The notes beneath the pieces were generated by a model. It was not told the origin of the DNA. It ran no database searches and saw only the letters and a program-made list of their open reading frames with translations. Below, one piece after another: positions 43,686 to 53,775 of a stretch of DNA of 64,000 bases. The stretch is from Trachythela sp. YZ-2020. Lineage: Eukaryota > Cnidaria > Anthozoa > Malacalcyonacea > Clavulariidae. The stretch covers positions 496,001 through 560,000 of the forward strand of contig JADLSH010000185.1 in assembly GCA_016169945.1 (NCBI GenBank). The letters are read 5' to 3'. A program made the position numbers and the translations under genes. Within the stretch, counting starts at the first letter, position 1. Each line of letters opens with the position of its first letter.

Positions 43686-44444
43686 ACTGGATTAATTGCC
43701 TTAAATCGGCCTAAATCACCTTAAAACGCATGACCCGGATCTCGAACCCAACAATAATCCTAACTATGGTTTGTGATGGGATATACGTGCTCTTATACTA
43801 GTTATAGTCTTTAATAGTCTTATGTAGCATATGGGTATAAGTTGTTTGACTGACATTTCAAATCAATTTAGTAAATAATTTTACTGCATGGCCAGCAATT
43901 AGAAAGTTGCTTTAAGCTTAACCATCCTAACATTGTAGGAGCAGCGTGCAGGAGTGTTGAGTTAAGGACCTTTTTTAAGAATTCGTCAGTAGAGGGGGGG
44001 GGGAGGGGCATCAACGAGAAGGGACTTATCAGGGACCTGGTTTTGTGCATTCAAACATCGACAATACGATTGATTATTCCATATTTTAATACCCTGTGGC
44101 TTTGTGTTCAGTTTTGGCTGTTGCTCAAATGAAACCTGTTTCTGTTGACATTTTGACAAATTCTTTGATATTCTTTATGTTGATTTTATGAAAAAAACTG
44201 CAGTAATGCAGTCTAGAATACTGACAATTTACAGTATGGTAAACAGATTTCTTCATTTGCCAGATCACATTTTTCTTTAAATTCATTGGCTAGTTGAATT
44301 CTATCATTCAATCTGATTGGTTGTTGTGATGCAGAGCTTCAATCTGATTTGCTTAAAAAGTGAAAGTGCAATAATTTTACATGTTAATCTATAATTTTCT
44401 CCCTCAAGTGATTTTTGGTTTAACGAGAGATACCATGAATGATG

Positions 44445-44747
44445 TTAGCCAAAAAATAATGGAGATTTATACAATATGCTGTGTAGTGACAAAGTGATAA
44501 ATTCACGCTTAGTTCCCCACAAATCTACTTTCCGCACAGAAGAGCCTACCTCGTCCATAAACTTCACTGACATTTTATAGCATCGGTCAAATGTCATGCG
44601 ATTTGGAGCTCGGTCAGCACTACCGAAAATGTAGGTACGGACAAAATTAATCTTGGCAATATTTGCAAGCCAAGCCAATTCTGTAATCACAGCTTCATTT
44701 GAGACAAACATGTCTACTAAATCATCAGAATTAATTTCTTCATTCAT
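44445..44747 (-). CDS. hypothetical 100-codon ORF
   Basis: Begins with a true ATG at 44747 (MNEEINSDDLVDMFVSNEA), continues ITELAWLANIAKINF and RMTFDRCYKMSVKFMDEVGS, and stops at 44445. The composition is protein-like with an acidic start and mixed hydrophobic blocks, and the reverse frame is closed. There are no recognised domains, promoter or splice signals. It might be a first exon or a small element gene. Confidence 0.3.
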   Translation of the reverse strand: MNEEINSDDLVDMFVSNEAVITELAWLANIAKINFVRTYIFGSADRAPNRMTFDRCYKMSVKFMDEVGSSVRKVDLWGTKREFITLSLHSILYKSPLFFG

Positions 44748-45069
44748 AGATAGTTCCCCATGTTAATCATCAACATTAAAAAATAAAACATAAGTGTTGT
44801 CGCAATTTTCCATTTGCAATGCAATGTCTACTCTGGCTCTGTGTTAGATTAAGTTCTCGGTTGAATCCAATCCAAAAACAGGTTTCACGGTCATAATCAT
44901 GGATGGCATACAACCTCACAATTCTGTCTTACGTTTCCTTGATTGACTCTGTTCTTTATCACTTTCACTTGAAATATAAATTGTTATTTTCAAAAACAAA
45001 ATTTTGGAGCTAATCAATTCTGTTTCCTACAATACGAAATATTTAATGCGTCAAAATGCGATTTGTCAA

Positions 45070-45272
45070 CGCATTCAACATTTCTATTTTTTCTCACGTC
45101 TAAAAAAGTATATTGCACGCTTCTCACTCTTCAGCTATTTAAACGTGCTAGCAGGTTTAGCAAGCTTACTTTTTGTTCCCGTGCCTTCATTGTTTGATTG
45201 ATTTGAACCACGAATTGGACAAAACTTGTACAATGTCACTACTTCGGCCGAACAGGTTGAACAAACCGCCAT
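45070..45272 (-). pseudogene. zinc-ribbon-like N-terminus of an element-encoded protein
   Basis: ATG at 45272 opens MAVCSTCSAEVVTLYKFCP, a CxxC pair then a further Cys, as in a zinc ribbon whose last Cys is lost (CPIRG where CPxCG would be usual). The frame stops at 45135 after KLAKPASTFK. In the same frame beyond the stop it reads LKSEKRAIYFFRREKK. The TFK-basic pattern after a zinc ribbon recalls N-termini of mobile-element proteins common in cnidarians. That link is from memory and unverified. The rest of the protein is not found downstream. Confidence 0.4.
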
Positions 45273-45875
45273 GTTTGTGCTTCTTGGCATGTGGTCGCGG
45301 CAAAAGGCGGGAATGAAGAATTTTAATAAGTTTATTAACCGCGATTGGTCAGCGGTCACATTCTGGGATTGTGGTGTGAATCGTAAAATTGTGACATGAA
45401 TCGAGTGTAAACTTTGACTTAAATAGTACAATAAATTTGTGGCGTGAATCGTTTATTTATTAGAGTGATTATTGTTCTATTGTGGCATGATTTCAGGTGA
45501 ATCGGGACCATAATAATTGTACTGTCACTAATAATCCTGACTAGTACCATAATTCCGGCTGGATCTCCATTTTTGTAACTCTAATTCCATATAGCCTTAT
45601 AAAAATATTAAATTGCTAAGGAGGGGTTATTTTTATATGCCATACTTTTAATGATGAGATTTCGGAATATACTTGCACTTCTATGATTTATTATATACAA
45701 TCATGTAGAATGCAGCGCTCTTTGCAATTTAGGTTAAAACCTGCATATATAATACAAAAGTAAGGTTTAATACCAACGGCTTCCTTTGCATTGCGAATGG
45801 TTAATTTATTAATCAAACAATGTGTGTGAGGAGACAATAAGGTGGATCGATGGTAAAAGTAACTCTACAATACAC

Positions 45876-46030
45876 CTATCCTATATGTTTGTAAACGAGA
45901 CTTATATCGAAGTCAAGGGCAAGAGTTTTTTCTCTTGGTTGTTCCTTGTTAACCCACAATGGTATGCTTTCATCTTTCGGTAGAATAATATTGACGTTCG
46001 CATTAGACGATAAAACCCTACGGATAAATT
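45876..46030 (-). pseudogene. possible propeller-like partial exon downstream of the LRP exon
   Basis: On the minus strand an open segment reads GKFIRRVLSSNANVNIILP, ESIPLWVNKEQPREKTLALD and FDIS. The last words look like the AVDFxxS strand that starts an LDL-receptor-type propeller blade. An acceptor-like cgcatag precedes GKF at about 46018. No WTD motif follows and the frame closes at 45876. It could be another exon of the gene at 46202-46580, a decayed duplicate, or chance. Confidence 0.25.
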
Positions 46031-46201
46031 TTCCTATGCGGGCAATTTCGGTGATGAGAAACATTTAAATTTAAATTATGCATTTCTCGAAATATACAGC
46101 AAACTAAAAAGGATCTGTTATAGATAGCAATAAAAATATCTCTATTTCATGGCAAGTGTTTGTTTTGATAAATTACTTCATTATAAATGCCAGACACTTA
46201 C

Positions 46202-46580
46202 CCCACGATAGGATCCACTGCTATATACTGAGGTATTGCAGTGTTGATCAACACTCTGCTGCCTTTTCCGTCTAAAGTCGCTACGTAAATCTTATATCCA
46301 CTGTAATCACTCCAGAATATACGGCGTCCTATCCAATCAATTGCTATACGTGCATCCGCGGAAACATTTTTTACAACGATTTCTTTACGAGTACCGTCAT
46401 AATTCGCCCGATAAATGCGTTCTTTGTCTGTAAAATACATTTTCTTATCCACCGTATCCATGTCCAGCCCTTTACGATCTTTTAGTCCATCGGCAAGAAC
46501 TGTTGCATCAAGTGTTGTCAAATCAATTGCTTGGATTTCACTGGCGCTGCGGACGAATAAGTACGGCTCTGGGTACGGTC
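46202..46580 (-). CDS. LDL-receptor class B (YWTD propeller) exon
   Basis: A 379-bp exon with clear splice sites: acceptor TTATAG just before 46580 and donor GTAAGT starting at 46201. The translation starts PYPEPYLFVRSASEIQAIDL, then KGLDMDTVDKKMYFTDKERI and YRANYDGTRKEIVVKN. It continues with IAIDWIGRRIFWSDYSGYKI, VATLDGKGSRVLINT and IPQYIAVDPIVG. YFTD and FWSD stand for the YWTD signature, and the intervening xxxDGxxxxVL motifs mark successive blades. The exon covers two to three blades of a six-bladed beta-propeller, as in LDLR, LRP1/2, LRP4 or LRP5/6 ectodomains. The exon is not obviously damaged, so it is probably a real host gene on the minus strand. The other exons were not identified in the window. 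Confidence 0.85.
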
Positions 46581-46582
46581 CT

Positions 46583-47935
46583 ATAATAAATATTTAGTGC
46601 TATAATTCAGACAGAGAGTTGCTTTAGGGAAGACTTTAGTAGGTTATAACCTCTTATTTCACAATGAAATGTATATTCTATACGCTCCCTAGCGGTTTGA
46701 CGCGCCCGATGCATAAAATATTCTATATTTAGGCAATTGCCGTAAAGGAATTGAATGAAATAATTCTTTAGAGATATGTGTTTTTGACACCCTGCAATCA
46801 AAGATATATGGCTTACAAGATTCTATGACATCATATTCCATTTTTAAGCAGTTCTATATCTTATCTGAATCTCTTATTGAATACACGCATGATATGTGTG
46901 GCAATGTGATGGAAATGAGAGATGTTCAAAAAATAATATTCATTTTAGTATAAAAGTGTATCAGTAAAATGTTTGCACGTCGTGATTTGTGACATACTTG
47001 TTAATTTTCTATATCTCGGATGCTCGATAGGAAAATTTGTTAGACTATTCTATTAACCAAACTCCTCATTAGCAAATTCGCTGTTTCAAAATCCTTTATG
47101 CAGCATGTTTTGTGTTCTTTTCTTTCCAGTATAACCTGTCAGGGCGGTTTAGAATCCCTCGTGACTCGCGTCACGTGACTCGTATGACTATTGTTGAAAT
47201 TTTAGAAGACTTACTTTAAGGAGAACATGCGCGACCAGTCTCAGGCGAAACTCCTGCTCGGAAATACGTGAGTAGTAATATATGTCGTTTTCGACCCGGA
47301 TTTTTGGGGTGAAAAAAGGAGTGAGCAGGGGTTGAGCATCATTTAATATTCAAACCTCAATAGCATATGAGTCCTACTCCTTTGAGACCTCATTAATATG
47401 ACGTAACAAGACCAGGCAAGTTTGGGCATTATTAATCTGTGGTTTGGGCGAACAAACAATAAATTTGCTGAGTTGAGATTTTGTGTGTAAAAATATGGCT
47501 TTGTTATCGTAATAAACATTTGGATTTATAAACTCGGCAAATCTCGTATCTAATATCACCTTATACAAAACGGCTTAGACAACAAATATAGCGGCGGTTA
47601 ACCTAGTATTGTCTTATGCGAAGCAAACGGCTTTCTGAGACAAAGTTTCAAGCGTTTATTTAGTAAATTCTATACAAGCGGGATTTACAAACCTATACAA
47701 ACATTGTACGTAGTTTTGCACCGTAACACTAAGTGATCTTATAGTGTGACGTGTATAAATAGAAAGGGCTTTCAAGTTATATTGGTTATTATTTGGCAAT
47801 GGTGGCGGACAGATGGAACGCATTAAAGACGGTAGTATGTAAGGTTATTTCGCTGACTAGCGTATGGCGTCAATTCATTTCGTGCGAAATTTTTCGCATT
47901 TCGCTGAGAAAAAACACTCGTGGAATCAGACCTTT
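46583..47935. other. presumed intron or intergenic region of the LRP-like gene
   Basis: No further exon or domain was recognised. A tataaata motif lies at about 47754 before an ATG at 47800 in a short frame (MVADRWNALKTVV) followed by a GT donor-like site; this is too weak to call. Confidence 0.35.
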
Positions 47936-47939
47936 CAAC

Positions 47940-48050
47940 TGCCACCTATAAGCTTCAAGTTAACGAGAGTTCGAATCTCTCGCAGGGCCGTCAAACCGTC
48001 AGTAGCTCAGTTGATAGGTCGCAGGTTCAAACCCTGCTCGACGGAAATTT
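47940..48050 (+). repeat. two tRNA-like fragments
   Basis: gagagttcgaatctctc is a lone T-arm. Then cgtcagtagctcagttgata plus gtcgcaggttcaaaccctgc and tcgacgg form a tRNA outline with acceptor (CCGTC/GACGG), D-arm start and T-arm but no anticodon arm. These are tRNA pseudogenes or SINE remnants. Confidence 0.7.
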
Positions 48051-48266
48051 TTTTGTAAAAAGTATTGGCTAAGTGTTGATTTACAAGCATTGTATATAAA
48101 CATTTAGCGGTTGTTAGGTAATAAAGAGGATAAGGCGAACACGGATTTGCTTGAATTGAGAATATATAATTATAGGACGGGGCAGTATTGTACAATGTAC
48201 ATACAGCACACACAGAATTAATTTTTAAAACACATTTATTGATTAAAATTTCTTTTACAGAGTGTC

Positions 48267-48754
48267 TTAAATGTCATCTTGGGAGTATTCACTGTCCGAG
48301 TCATCACTACTTTCTTCATCTCTCATCCACCTTGTCGGTTCTCTATCCTCATCGTCCATATTTAAACACAGTCTTTTCCTTTTGGCGGATGGTACATTAC
48401 TGCGTGAATTTCTTCGTCTCTTGTTTCCTCGCCCTGATTGTCGTAGTAACTTCTTAGCTCCCAGTTCAGCGAAATCTTTGATAACTTCCCGTCCACGAGA
48501 CTTTCTCGATTTTGATACGCTTTTCCCATCGAGTACATCTTGACCAATTTCTGTTGCTGGTTTTAATGATCTTTTGCCAACTGTTTTAGCGCCTTGTTTG
48601 AATAAAGGTGTTGCAAATCTTGCAAGACTCTTGAAAATATCCCATATCCCCTCTGCATTCTTGCTCCATGGAATCCTTCAATACTATCACTATGTTGATT
48701 TCTTAAGTAATGCTGTGTTAATAGTTTTACGTCAGGGATAAGTACACCTTTCAT
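48267..48754 (-). pseudogene. basic small protein of a virus-like cluster, frameshifted
   Basis: ATG at 48754 opens MKGVLIPDVKLLTQHYL and continues to GFHGARMQRGYG. A one-base shift at about 48645 moves coding to a frame that stays open for about 125 codons to TAA at 48267. That frame includes IFKSLARFATPLFKQGAKTV, then GREVIKDFAELGAKKLL, a strongly basic patch (RGNKRRRNSRSNVPSAKRKR), and an acidic tail. An amphipathic Gly-Arg-rich start, a K/A helical region and an NLS-like segment resemble minor capsid or core-type proteins of Polinton/adintovirus-type elements. This resemblance is from pattern memory and unconfirmed. It is the last gene of the minus-strand cluster that starts at 49640. Confidence 0.5.
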
Positions 48755-48820
48755 CTTTTCATGTGTCTTGGTCGCGGCTTCCAACGTTTAATTGATAGAA
48801 AAATACTTCAGTTGTGTATT

Positions 48821-49404
48821 TCATTCGTAAAAGTGGCTTCTGTTTTTACGGACATCTAATATTTCATCACATTGACAATGTGAGCAACACGCAAGCGTAT
48901 GTGTGAAATCATCTTTGTAAAGTCGACAATCACAAATCAAACAGTGACATCCGGTAAAACTAGAATAAAACTCTGTCCATGCACAGATAGGGCATGTACC
49001 CAATTGACATATCTGTAAACAATTTTCGCAATATTTACATATTGTATCTTCAGACGAACCCTCAGTATCTTCATCTTGCCGTTACTCCATCCGTGCTAAT
49101 ATTGCAAGGACTCGCCCGTTGGTGATTAAACCTTTATCAATTCCCAATGCCGCAAGACCTTTGAGAAATATATTCAATCCATAAGGCTCTGGAATATATG
49201 GATGAAAAGGCCTCGTCCAATATTTTAGAATGTTTACAATATCAGTTCCACGTATACCCTGTCCTCTGTAGATTATTTCTGTTTTGGTATTCCACGTGAA
49301 AATGTCTGTAGATGTGAGAATGGACTGAAGGATTTCTTCAGCGCCATAACTATTTTCATTGTCATTCGCCACTGTTCAGGAGATGGTCTTTTGACGCTAT
49401 CCAT
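48821..49404 (-). pseudogene. small protein with Cys-rich C-terminus, one stop, one frameshift
   Basis: An ATG at 49404 opens MDSVKRPSPEQW. Compared with the inverted copy at 50474, a shift then leads to NENSYGAEEILQSILTSTD. The frame continues IFTWNTKTEIIYRGQGIRGT and LGIDKGLITNGRVLAILARM. An in-frame TAA at 49082 follows, after which the same frame stays open for another 86 codons. These contain about 18 cysteines in CxxC pairs (ICKYCENCLQICQLGTCPIC, CHCLICDC, ACCSHCQCDE), which suggests zinc binding. Whether the two parts were one protein or two is unclear. The first part resembles a small ORF common in cnidarian repeats (an rG..I.GtdIv..L pattern). It sits between the hydrophobic and basic ORFs of the cluster. 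Confidence 0.5.
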
Positions 49405-49440
49405 GGTTGGAATGAGAATATTAATTTAATGTTGGTCATT

Positions 49441-49640
49441 TTATACCAATTCTGCAAGTCCTTCTAAGATTGGAGCCAGTACGAATCCTAGGAAACTATT
49501 TCCACGCTGAACAAGTATCTTTCTTTTTGTTTTAACACTTATATTTTTGTTAGTTAGATAAAAAATATCGTGTTCAAAAGGTCTAAGTTTGTTCATTGTA
49601 TGTTTAGGAAGTGCGAGGTTCGTAAAATTTTCCAGTTATA
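49441..49640 (-). CDS. small basic-hydrophobic protein of the virus-like cluster
   Basis: An open frame of about 66 codons reads LPKHTMNKLRPFEHDIFYLT, then ISVKTKRKILVQRGNSFLGF and VLAPILEGLAELV before TAA at 49441. A basic segment followed by RGNSFLG and a hydrophobic C-terminus resembles short core-peptide-like ORFs (QRGGFL...LL type) found beside the other two ORF types in cnidarian repeats. The start is truncated by the satellite at 49640. A related plus-strand version is at 50200-50440. Next gene downstream starts 37 bp away at 49404, so spacing is tight. Confidence 0.45.
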
Positions 49641-50035
49641 GTCATAGTCATGGACTATAGTCATAGTCATAGTAGTAGTCATAGTCATTGACTTAATCAT
49701 AGTAATAGTCACAGTCGTGAACCATAGTATTAGTCATGGACTATAGTCATAGTCATGACCATAGTCATGGACTATAGTCACGGACTATGACTATGATTAT
49801 GACTATGACTATGATTATGACTATAGTCCATGACTACGACTATAGTCCATCATTATGACTATAGTTCATGACTATAGTCGTTGACTAATACTGTGGTCCA
49901 TGACTGTGACTACTACTATCACTGTAGTCTATGACTATAGTCCATGAATATGACTTTTACTATATTTTACTATAATTACGACTATGGTCCATGACTATGA
50001 CTATGACTATAGTCCATGACAATGACTAAGTAAAT
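49640..50035. repeat. hexanucleotide satellite (gactat/atagtc)n
   Basis: About 400 bp of catagtcatagtcatggact and gactatgactatgactatag variants. The left half is mostly in one orientation and the right half in the other, so the array itself is a large imperfect palindrome centred near 49790. Confidence 0.92.
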
Positions 50036-50119
50036 ATATAAGAATATAGATGTAGAAGGTTAAGGTGGATGGATATTCAGAGTGAATTATTATATACAAT
50101 ATTTTAGACCTGAACGGGA

Positions 50120-50640
50120 ACGGTTGCGAAAAATATGTACCTTCCGAACCACAGATCGTTTATAGAGCTCCAATGTATATCTCATCCAGCTCAACAACAA
50201 GCTATGTTCAGATATACATCTCATGAACAGATTCGGTTTCTATGTAATTGTATGGAGAATTTTACGAACCTCGCAAAACACACAATGGACAAACTTAGAC
50301 CTTTTGAACACGATATTATTGATCTAATAAACAAAAATAAAAGTGTAAAACAAAAAGCAAGATACTTGTTCAGCGTGGAAATGGTTTCCTAGGATTGGTA
50401 CTGGCTCCAATCTGAGAAGGACTTGCCGAATTGGTATAAAATGATCAACATTAAATTAATATCCTCATTCCAACCATGGATATCGTCAAAGACCATCTCC
50501 TGAACAGTGGCGTCTTCAAGATATTCTTCAATATCTTGACAATGAAAATAGTTATGGAGCAGACGAAAAGGGCAACATGCAAAGGTGCAAGAAACACCTT
50601 GAAATTTTGGGAGCACCATGTATTTAATAATGGCATCCTT
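50120..50640 (+). pseudogene. inverted partial copy of the virus-like cluster
   Basis: From 50135 the frame reads YTSHEQIRFLCNCMENFTNL and KNKSVKQKARYLF, corresponding to the longer N-terminal part of the ORF at 49441-49640. A shift then gives VQRGNGFLGLVLAPI and a stop. From 50474 MDIVKDHLL and, in the next frame, SPEQWRLQDILQYLDNENSY and GADE match the start of the ORF at 49404. The copy is cut off at about 50640. It lies opposite the minus-strand cluster across the satellite. The first bases (gaacggttgcgaaaaa) match the SINE body at 33570 in reverse. Confidence 0.6.
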
Positions 50641-50838
50641 CTTATAATATAATGGTACTTTTCCCTTTGTTTTATCAGGCGATGGTTCCTATGCCGCAGT
50701 CAATAAACATGTATTTTATTTATGCTGCGACCCGCAATCAATAAACATGTCTTTTTCTTTATATTTTACTATCTATATTTCATTTATATAATTAACATTA
50801 TAATTGGGATTAATATAGTTTTTCTTGGTGTTTTTTTA

Positions 50839-51529
50839 GATGAGTGTTTGCAAAGAGGAATGTGTATGGAAACAGCATCATAAAGTTGCTCTGATGAGAG
50901 AAATTTTGGTTGTAGAACCTTATATCCATAAAATTGGAAGTAAAGAGAGAGGTAATGCTTGGGCATTGATTGCTGAAAACTTAAATGGATCTGAGTATGG
51001 GTTCAAGGTAACCACAAGAAGTGTGAGAGAAAAATCTGGTAAATTATATGAAGATTGGTTAAAAAAGGAAAGAGACGAAGAGAAGGCAAGTGGAGTAGAA
51101 GGTACAGTTGAGGATGAATTTGAATTGTCAATGAGAGATGTACATGAAATAATGGAGGAAGTGAAGGAGGAGTGGAATAAATAATCTGAGAAAGTAGCTG
51201 AAGAAAAGCAGAAAGCAATTGATATCCGAAAGATTACCACAGATATAATTGTGCAAACAAAAAAGCGACATGAGATGGAACATGACAGTGAAGATGATGG
51301 TGAAACGTCTGGAAAAATTGACACACCAGTGACACCACGCAAACGGAAAAAAGTAGATTTCGCTCAATTTTTTTCTGATAGTCTTAAAATGAAATTGGAG
51401 GATAAGCGAAGTGAAAAGCAGCAAGAGCAAGCATTTCAACAAAGTTTGTCACAACAACAGAATGTATTTTTTGCTCAACAGCAACAACAGATGATGCAGT
51501 TTATGAAAGGTACTTTTGACCAACAATAG
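50839..51529 (+). pseudogene. Harbinger Myb-like protein, two in-frame stops
   Basis: One frame from ATG 50840 reads ECVWKQHHKVALMREILVVE, AWALIAENLN and TTRSVREKSGKLYEDWLKKE, the same Myb/SANT-like trihelix as in the gene at 32946. TAA at 51182 interrupts it after EEVKEEWNK. The frame then continues EKVAEEKQKAIDIRK, PRKRKKVDFAQFFSDSLKMK and a Gln-rich coiled coil, until TAG at 51527, which replaces a Gln codon inside a CAA/CAG run. More Gln codons follow. An acceptor-like ttttttag precedes the ATG, so the gene may have had a 5' intron. It is convergent with the transposase at 53290-52043. Confidence 0.85.
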
Positions 51530-51599
51530 CAACAGCAGCAGCGCGCAACAACTAATGGCATTCATGAACGTACTGAAAAAGTGAATGTATACACAATAT

Positions 51600-52042
51600 A
51601 GCCATAGGTTAACAATATTTTTCTAGACAAGTGTTATACATACTTTAGAGTTATTAGCTATAAAAGCCGTACAGTTTGCTATCATAGCATCACATGAGCC
51701 CCAATAAGCCCCATCTATCCAATAAGCTCCCATCCAAAGGTGCATGGAAAAATATCCCCCCCCCCCCCCACGGGGCTTAGAGAGATTACGGTAACTATTT
51801 AATATACTCTAAATCCTCCATTAAGCCCTGTTCTTTCAATTACGCCTCCCCTTATTTTGAGAGGCAGAAGTCTATTTAGGCCCCTCTCTATTAACCCAAC
51901 CGTTCACAAATAAGACCTCTCAAAAAATAAGATCCCCACCCACAAGGGGAGGGCTCAATACAGAAATTTAGGTATTTTGTTAAATTAATATATATTTTTA
52001 AGTTACGAAAACATTTGAAATTTTGTTGTGATAAAAGAAACG
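51600..52042. other. gap with C-rich taagcccc-type repeat
   Basis: 51690-51955 holds aagcccc, aggcccctctc and cccccccc tracts like those at 18970. No coding sequence beyond the transposase 3' flank. Confidence 0.5.
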
Positions 52043-53290
52043 TTATGTTTGAAAGTATTCTTGAAGAGTTGGTGTTTCCAAACCAAAGTAGCTGGTAGTT
52101 GTTGACCCATATAGACATTTTAAAGCATTTCGTAACAAAGCAGCAACTGCATACTGTTTGCCGACTGCACTTAATCCAATTTTCAAATCCTTTTTGAAGT
52201 CAAGGAACTTCCAATACCCAATGACATCACCAAAGACCCATTCAACAGACACTCTTACTCGGCTCATTGATGTATTGAATGTCTTTTGCGCATCTGTAAG
52301 GTTGTTATCTTTATATGGTGGTTGCAAGTGTGGCCTTAGAGGATATGCTGGGTCACCATATATGCACACCTGGTGCAATTGGGTGGTGCTCCAGCTGGGC
52401 AAGCAATTCAGAAATTGTTAGCATCCTTGAATCATGTCTTTTTCCTTCTGTGAAAATGCACAAAAACCATATTTAGTGTTTTTACTAAAGGCTCACGTTT
52501 TCTCTATTATAAAAGCAATGTAGGGGGTAGGTGTCCTGTATACCAGATGTCCTACAGAGAACGGGTCTGTACGGTTCTATCCAAAGATCTTTTCTCTCTA
52601 GGTACTCGAGTATTGGAGTTCAATAAATTGGTGGTACAAAAATTACATGGCACCTACCTAAAGGACCAAAAAGGTTTGCAATCAACCCGTTTGCAGCTAC
52701 GACGCTCTGAAATTTAAGAGCATGGATGTTTTTATGGTCGTTGTATACAATTTTTTTATTCTTGCTGGGACGACAGATTGGACGAACTGTCCCATCTATA
52801 AAACCCCAACAATTTTCTAGTGCTCCTCCTCTTTCATGAACAGCATCGACATAGGTCTTGAGCCTATTTGGCTGTAGCCACTCTTGTACAAACCACTAGA
52901 GTAGATGACCATGACGAAGACTTATAATGTCTACCATTTCGTTGAAAATATAGCAGAGCTCTGACACCGACCTTCCAAAACAAGGACCAGATCGTAGTAT
53001 CTGTTCGGATAGGCAACTCTTTGCAGCAGGACACATAAACCTTCAATCATAGGCGATACGGTTCTGTTTGCACAAACTATCTTTTGAGGAAGCTGCAAAG
53101 CATTTACTAAGCGATATATATATATCGTGTTTCTCAAAGCGAAATCTCGCTAAACATTTATCTGAAGTTATATTGTTCAAGTCAAATTTGGAATAGTTCT
53201 TGTACGGGATGTAAATGTTAGAGATGTTCAAACTGTAAAGAAGCATAACATCTTCCACTTCTAAACCATCTTCAGCAATCAAAGCTAAAT
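52043..53290 (-). pseudogene. Harbinger DDE transposase, decayed, two exons
   Basis: On the minus strand, exon 1 contains VEDVMLLYSLN, CLARFRFEKHDI, then an (AT)n expansion near 53115 that breaks the frame before YRLVNALQLPQKIVCANRTV. It continues IEGLCVLLQRVAYPNRYYDL and, after further breaks, FIDGTVRPICRPSKNKKIVY (first Asp) and LKFQSVVAANGLIANLFGPL. The donor at 52657 and acceptor at 52448 bound a 210-bp phase-1 intron at the same position as in the transposase at 22870. Exon 2 has GKRHDSRMLTISELLAQL, CIYGDPAYPLRPHLQPPY (second Asp), RVSVEWVFGDV (Glu) and FGLETPTLQEYF at the end. A frameshift lies near 52400. No terminal repeats were identified for this element. Confidence 0.88.
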
Positions 53291-53494
53291 AGTCATTTCG
53301 TAGTCAGCTCTGTTCCTGTTTACGTTTATCTTGTACGTCACCACTAGCAATTAATGAACACAGCTCAATTCACCTTTTCGACTCTAAAAACACGTGTTGC
53401 AAACATGTGACCAAAATGTAAACAAACACCATGAGTTCGGGCAACCTGATTAGTGTTCAAACATAATATATAGTATATTCAATATTGTCGTTAT

Positions 53495-53775
53495 CAAAAG
53501 ATGTGCGTGGGGTACGTTCAAAAATGACTCTCGTTATCCACAACGTATGATAAAGAATGTAAATGGTGACGGAGTAAAGTTTTTCATTTTCCTGCGCCAA
53601 AAAAGAGCAATGATGAGAAACGCATCAGGTGGATTGATGCATGCCGTCGCGGTGATAGTGTTAACTGCTCAAAGGACAGTTACATTTGCAGTCTTCCTTT
53701 TTTTAGTTGGCGAGCAAGGTCCGACGACAGAGAACCCTGATCGAATATCAGCAACACGGAGTAAAGAGTTGGTAA
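53495..53775 (+). pseudogene. THAP zinc-finger region, left arm
   Basis: Reads DSRYPQRMIKNVNGDGVKFF, then in the next frame RNASGGLMHA or WIDACRRGDSVNCSKDSYIC, and GEQGPTTENPDRISATRSKE. These match the THAP consensus: C-terminal AVPxxx-like end after a C2CH core, with FHxFP-type and GEKGPTPxNPDPI-type blocks. Frame changes separate the first zinc ligands from the rest, so no intact domain is encoded. A normal-looking linker with CLGEVFDSETKAAYRKVS follows after 53830, in frame with a later stop. Confidence 0.65.

Noticed and set aside
47985..48045. Functional tRNA gene
   Set aside because: The anticodon arm is absent.
49640..50035. Coding sequence
   Set aside because: Hexanucleotide satellite with no sustained protein-like frame.
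50920..51442. Minus-strand Ser/Phe-rich ORFs
   Set aside because: Antisense of the second Myb-like pseudogene.
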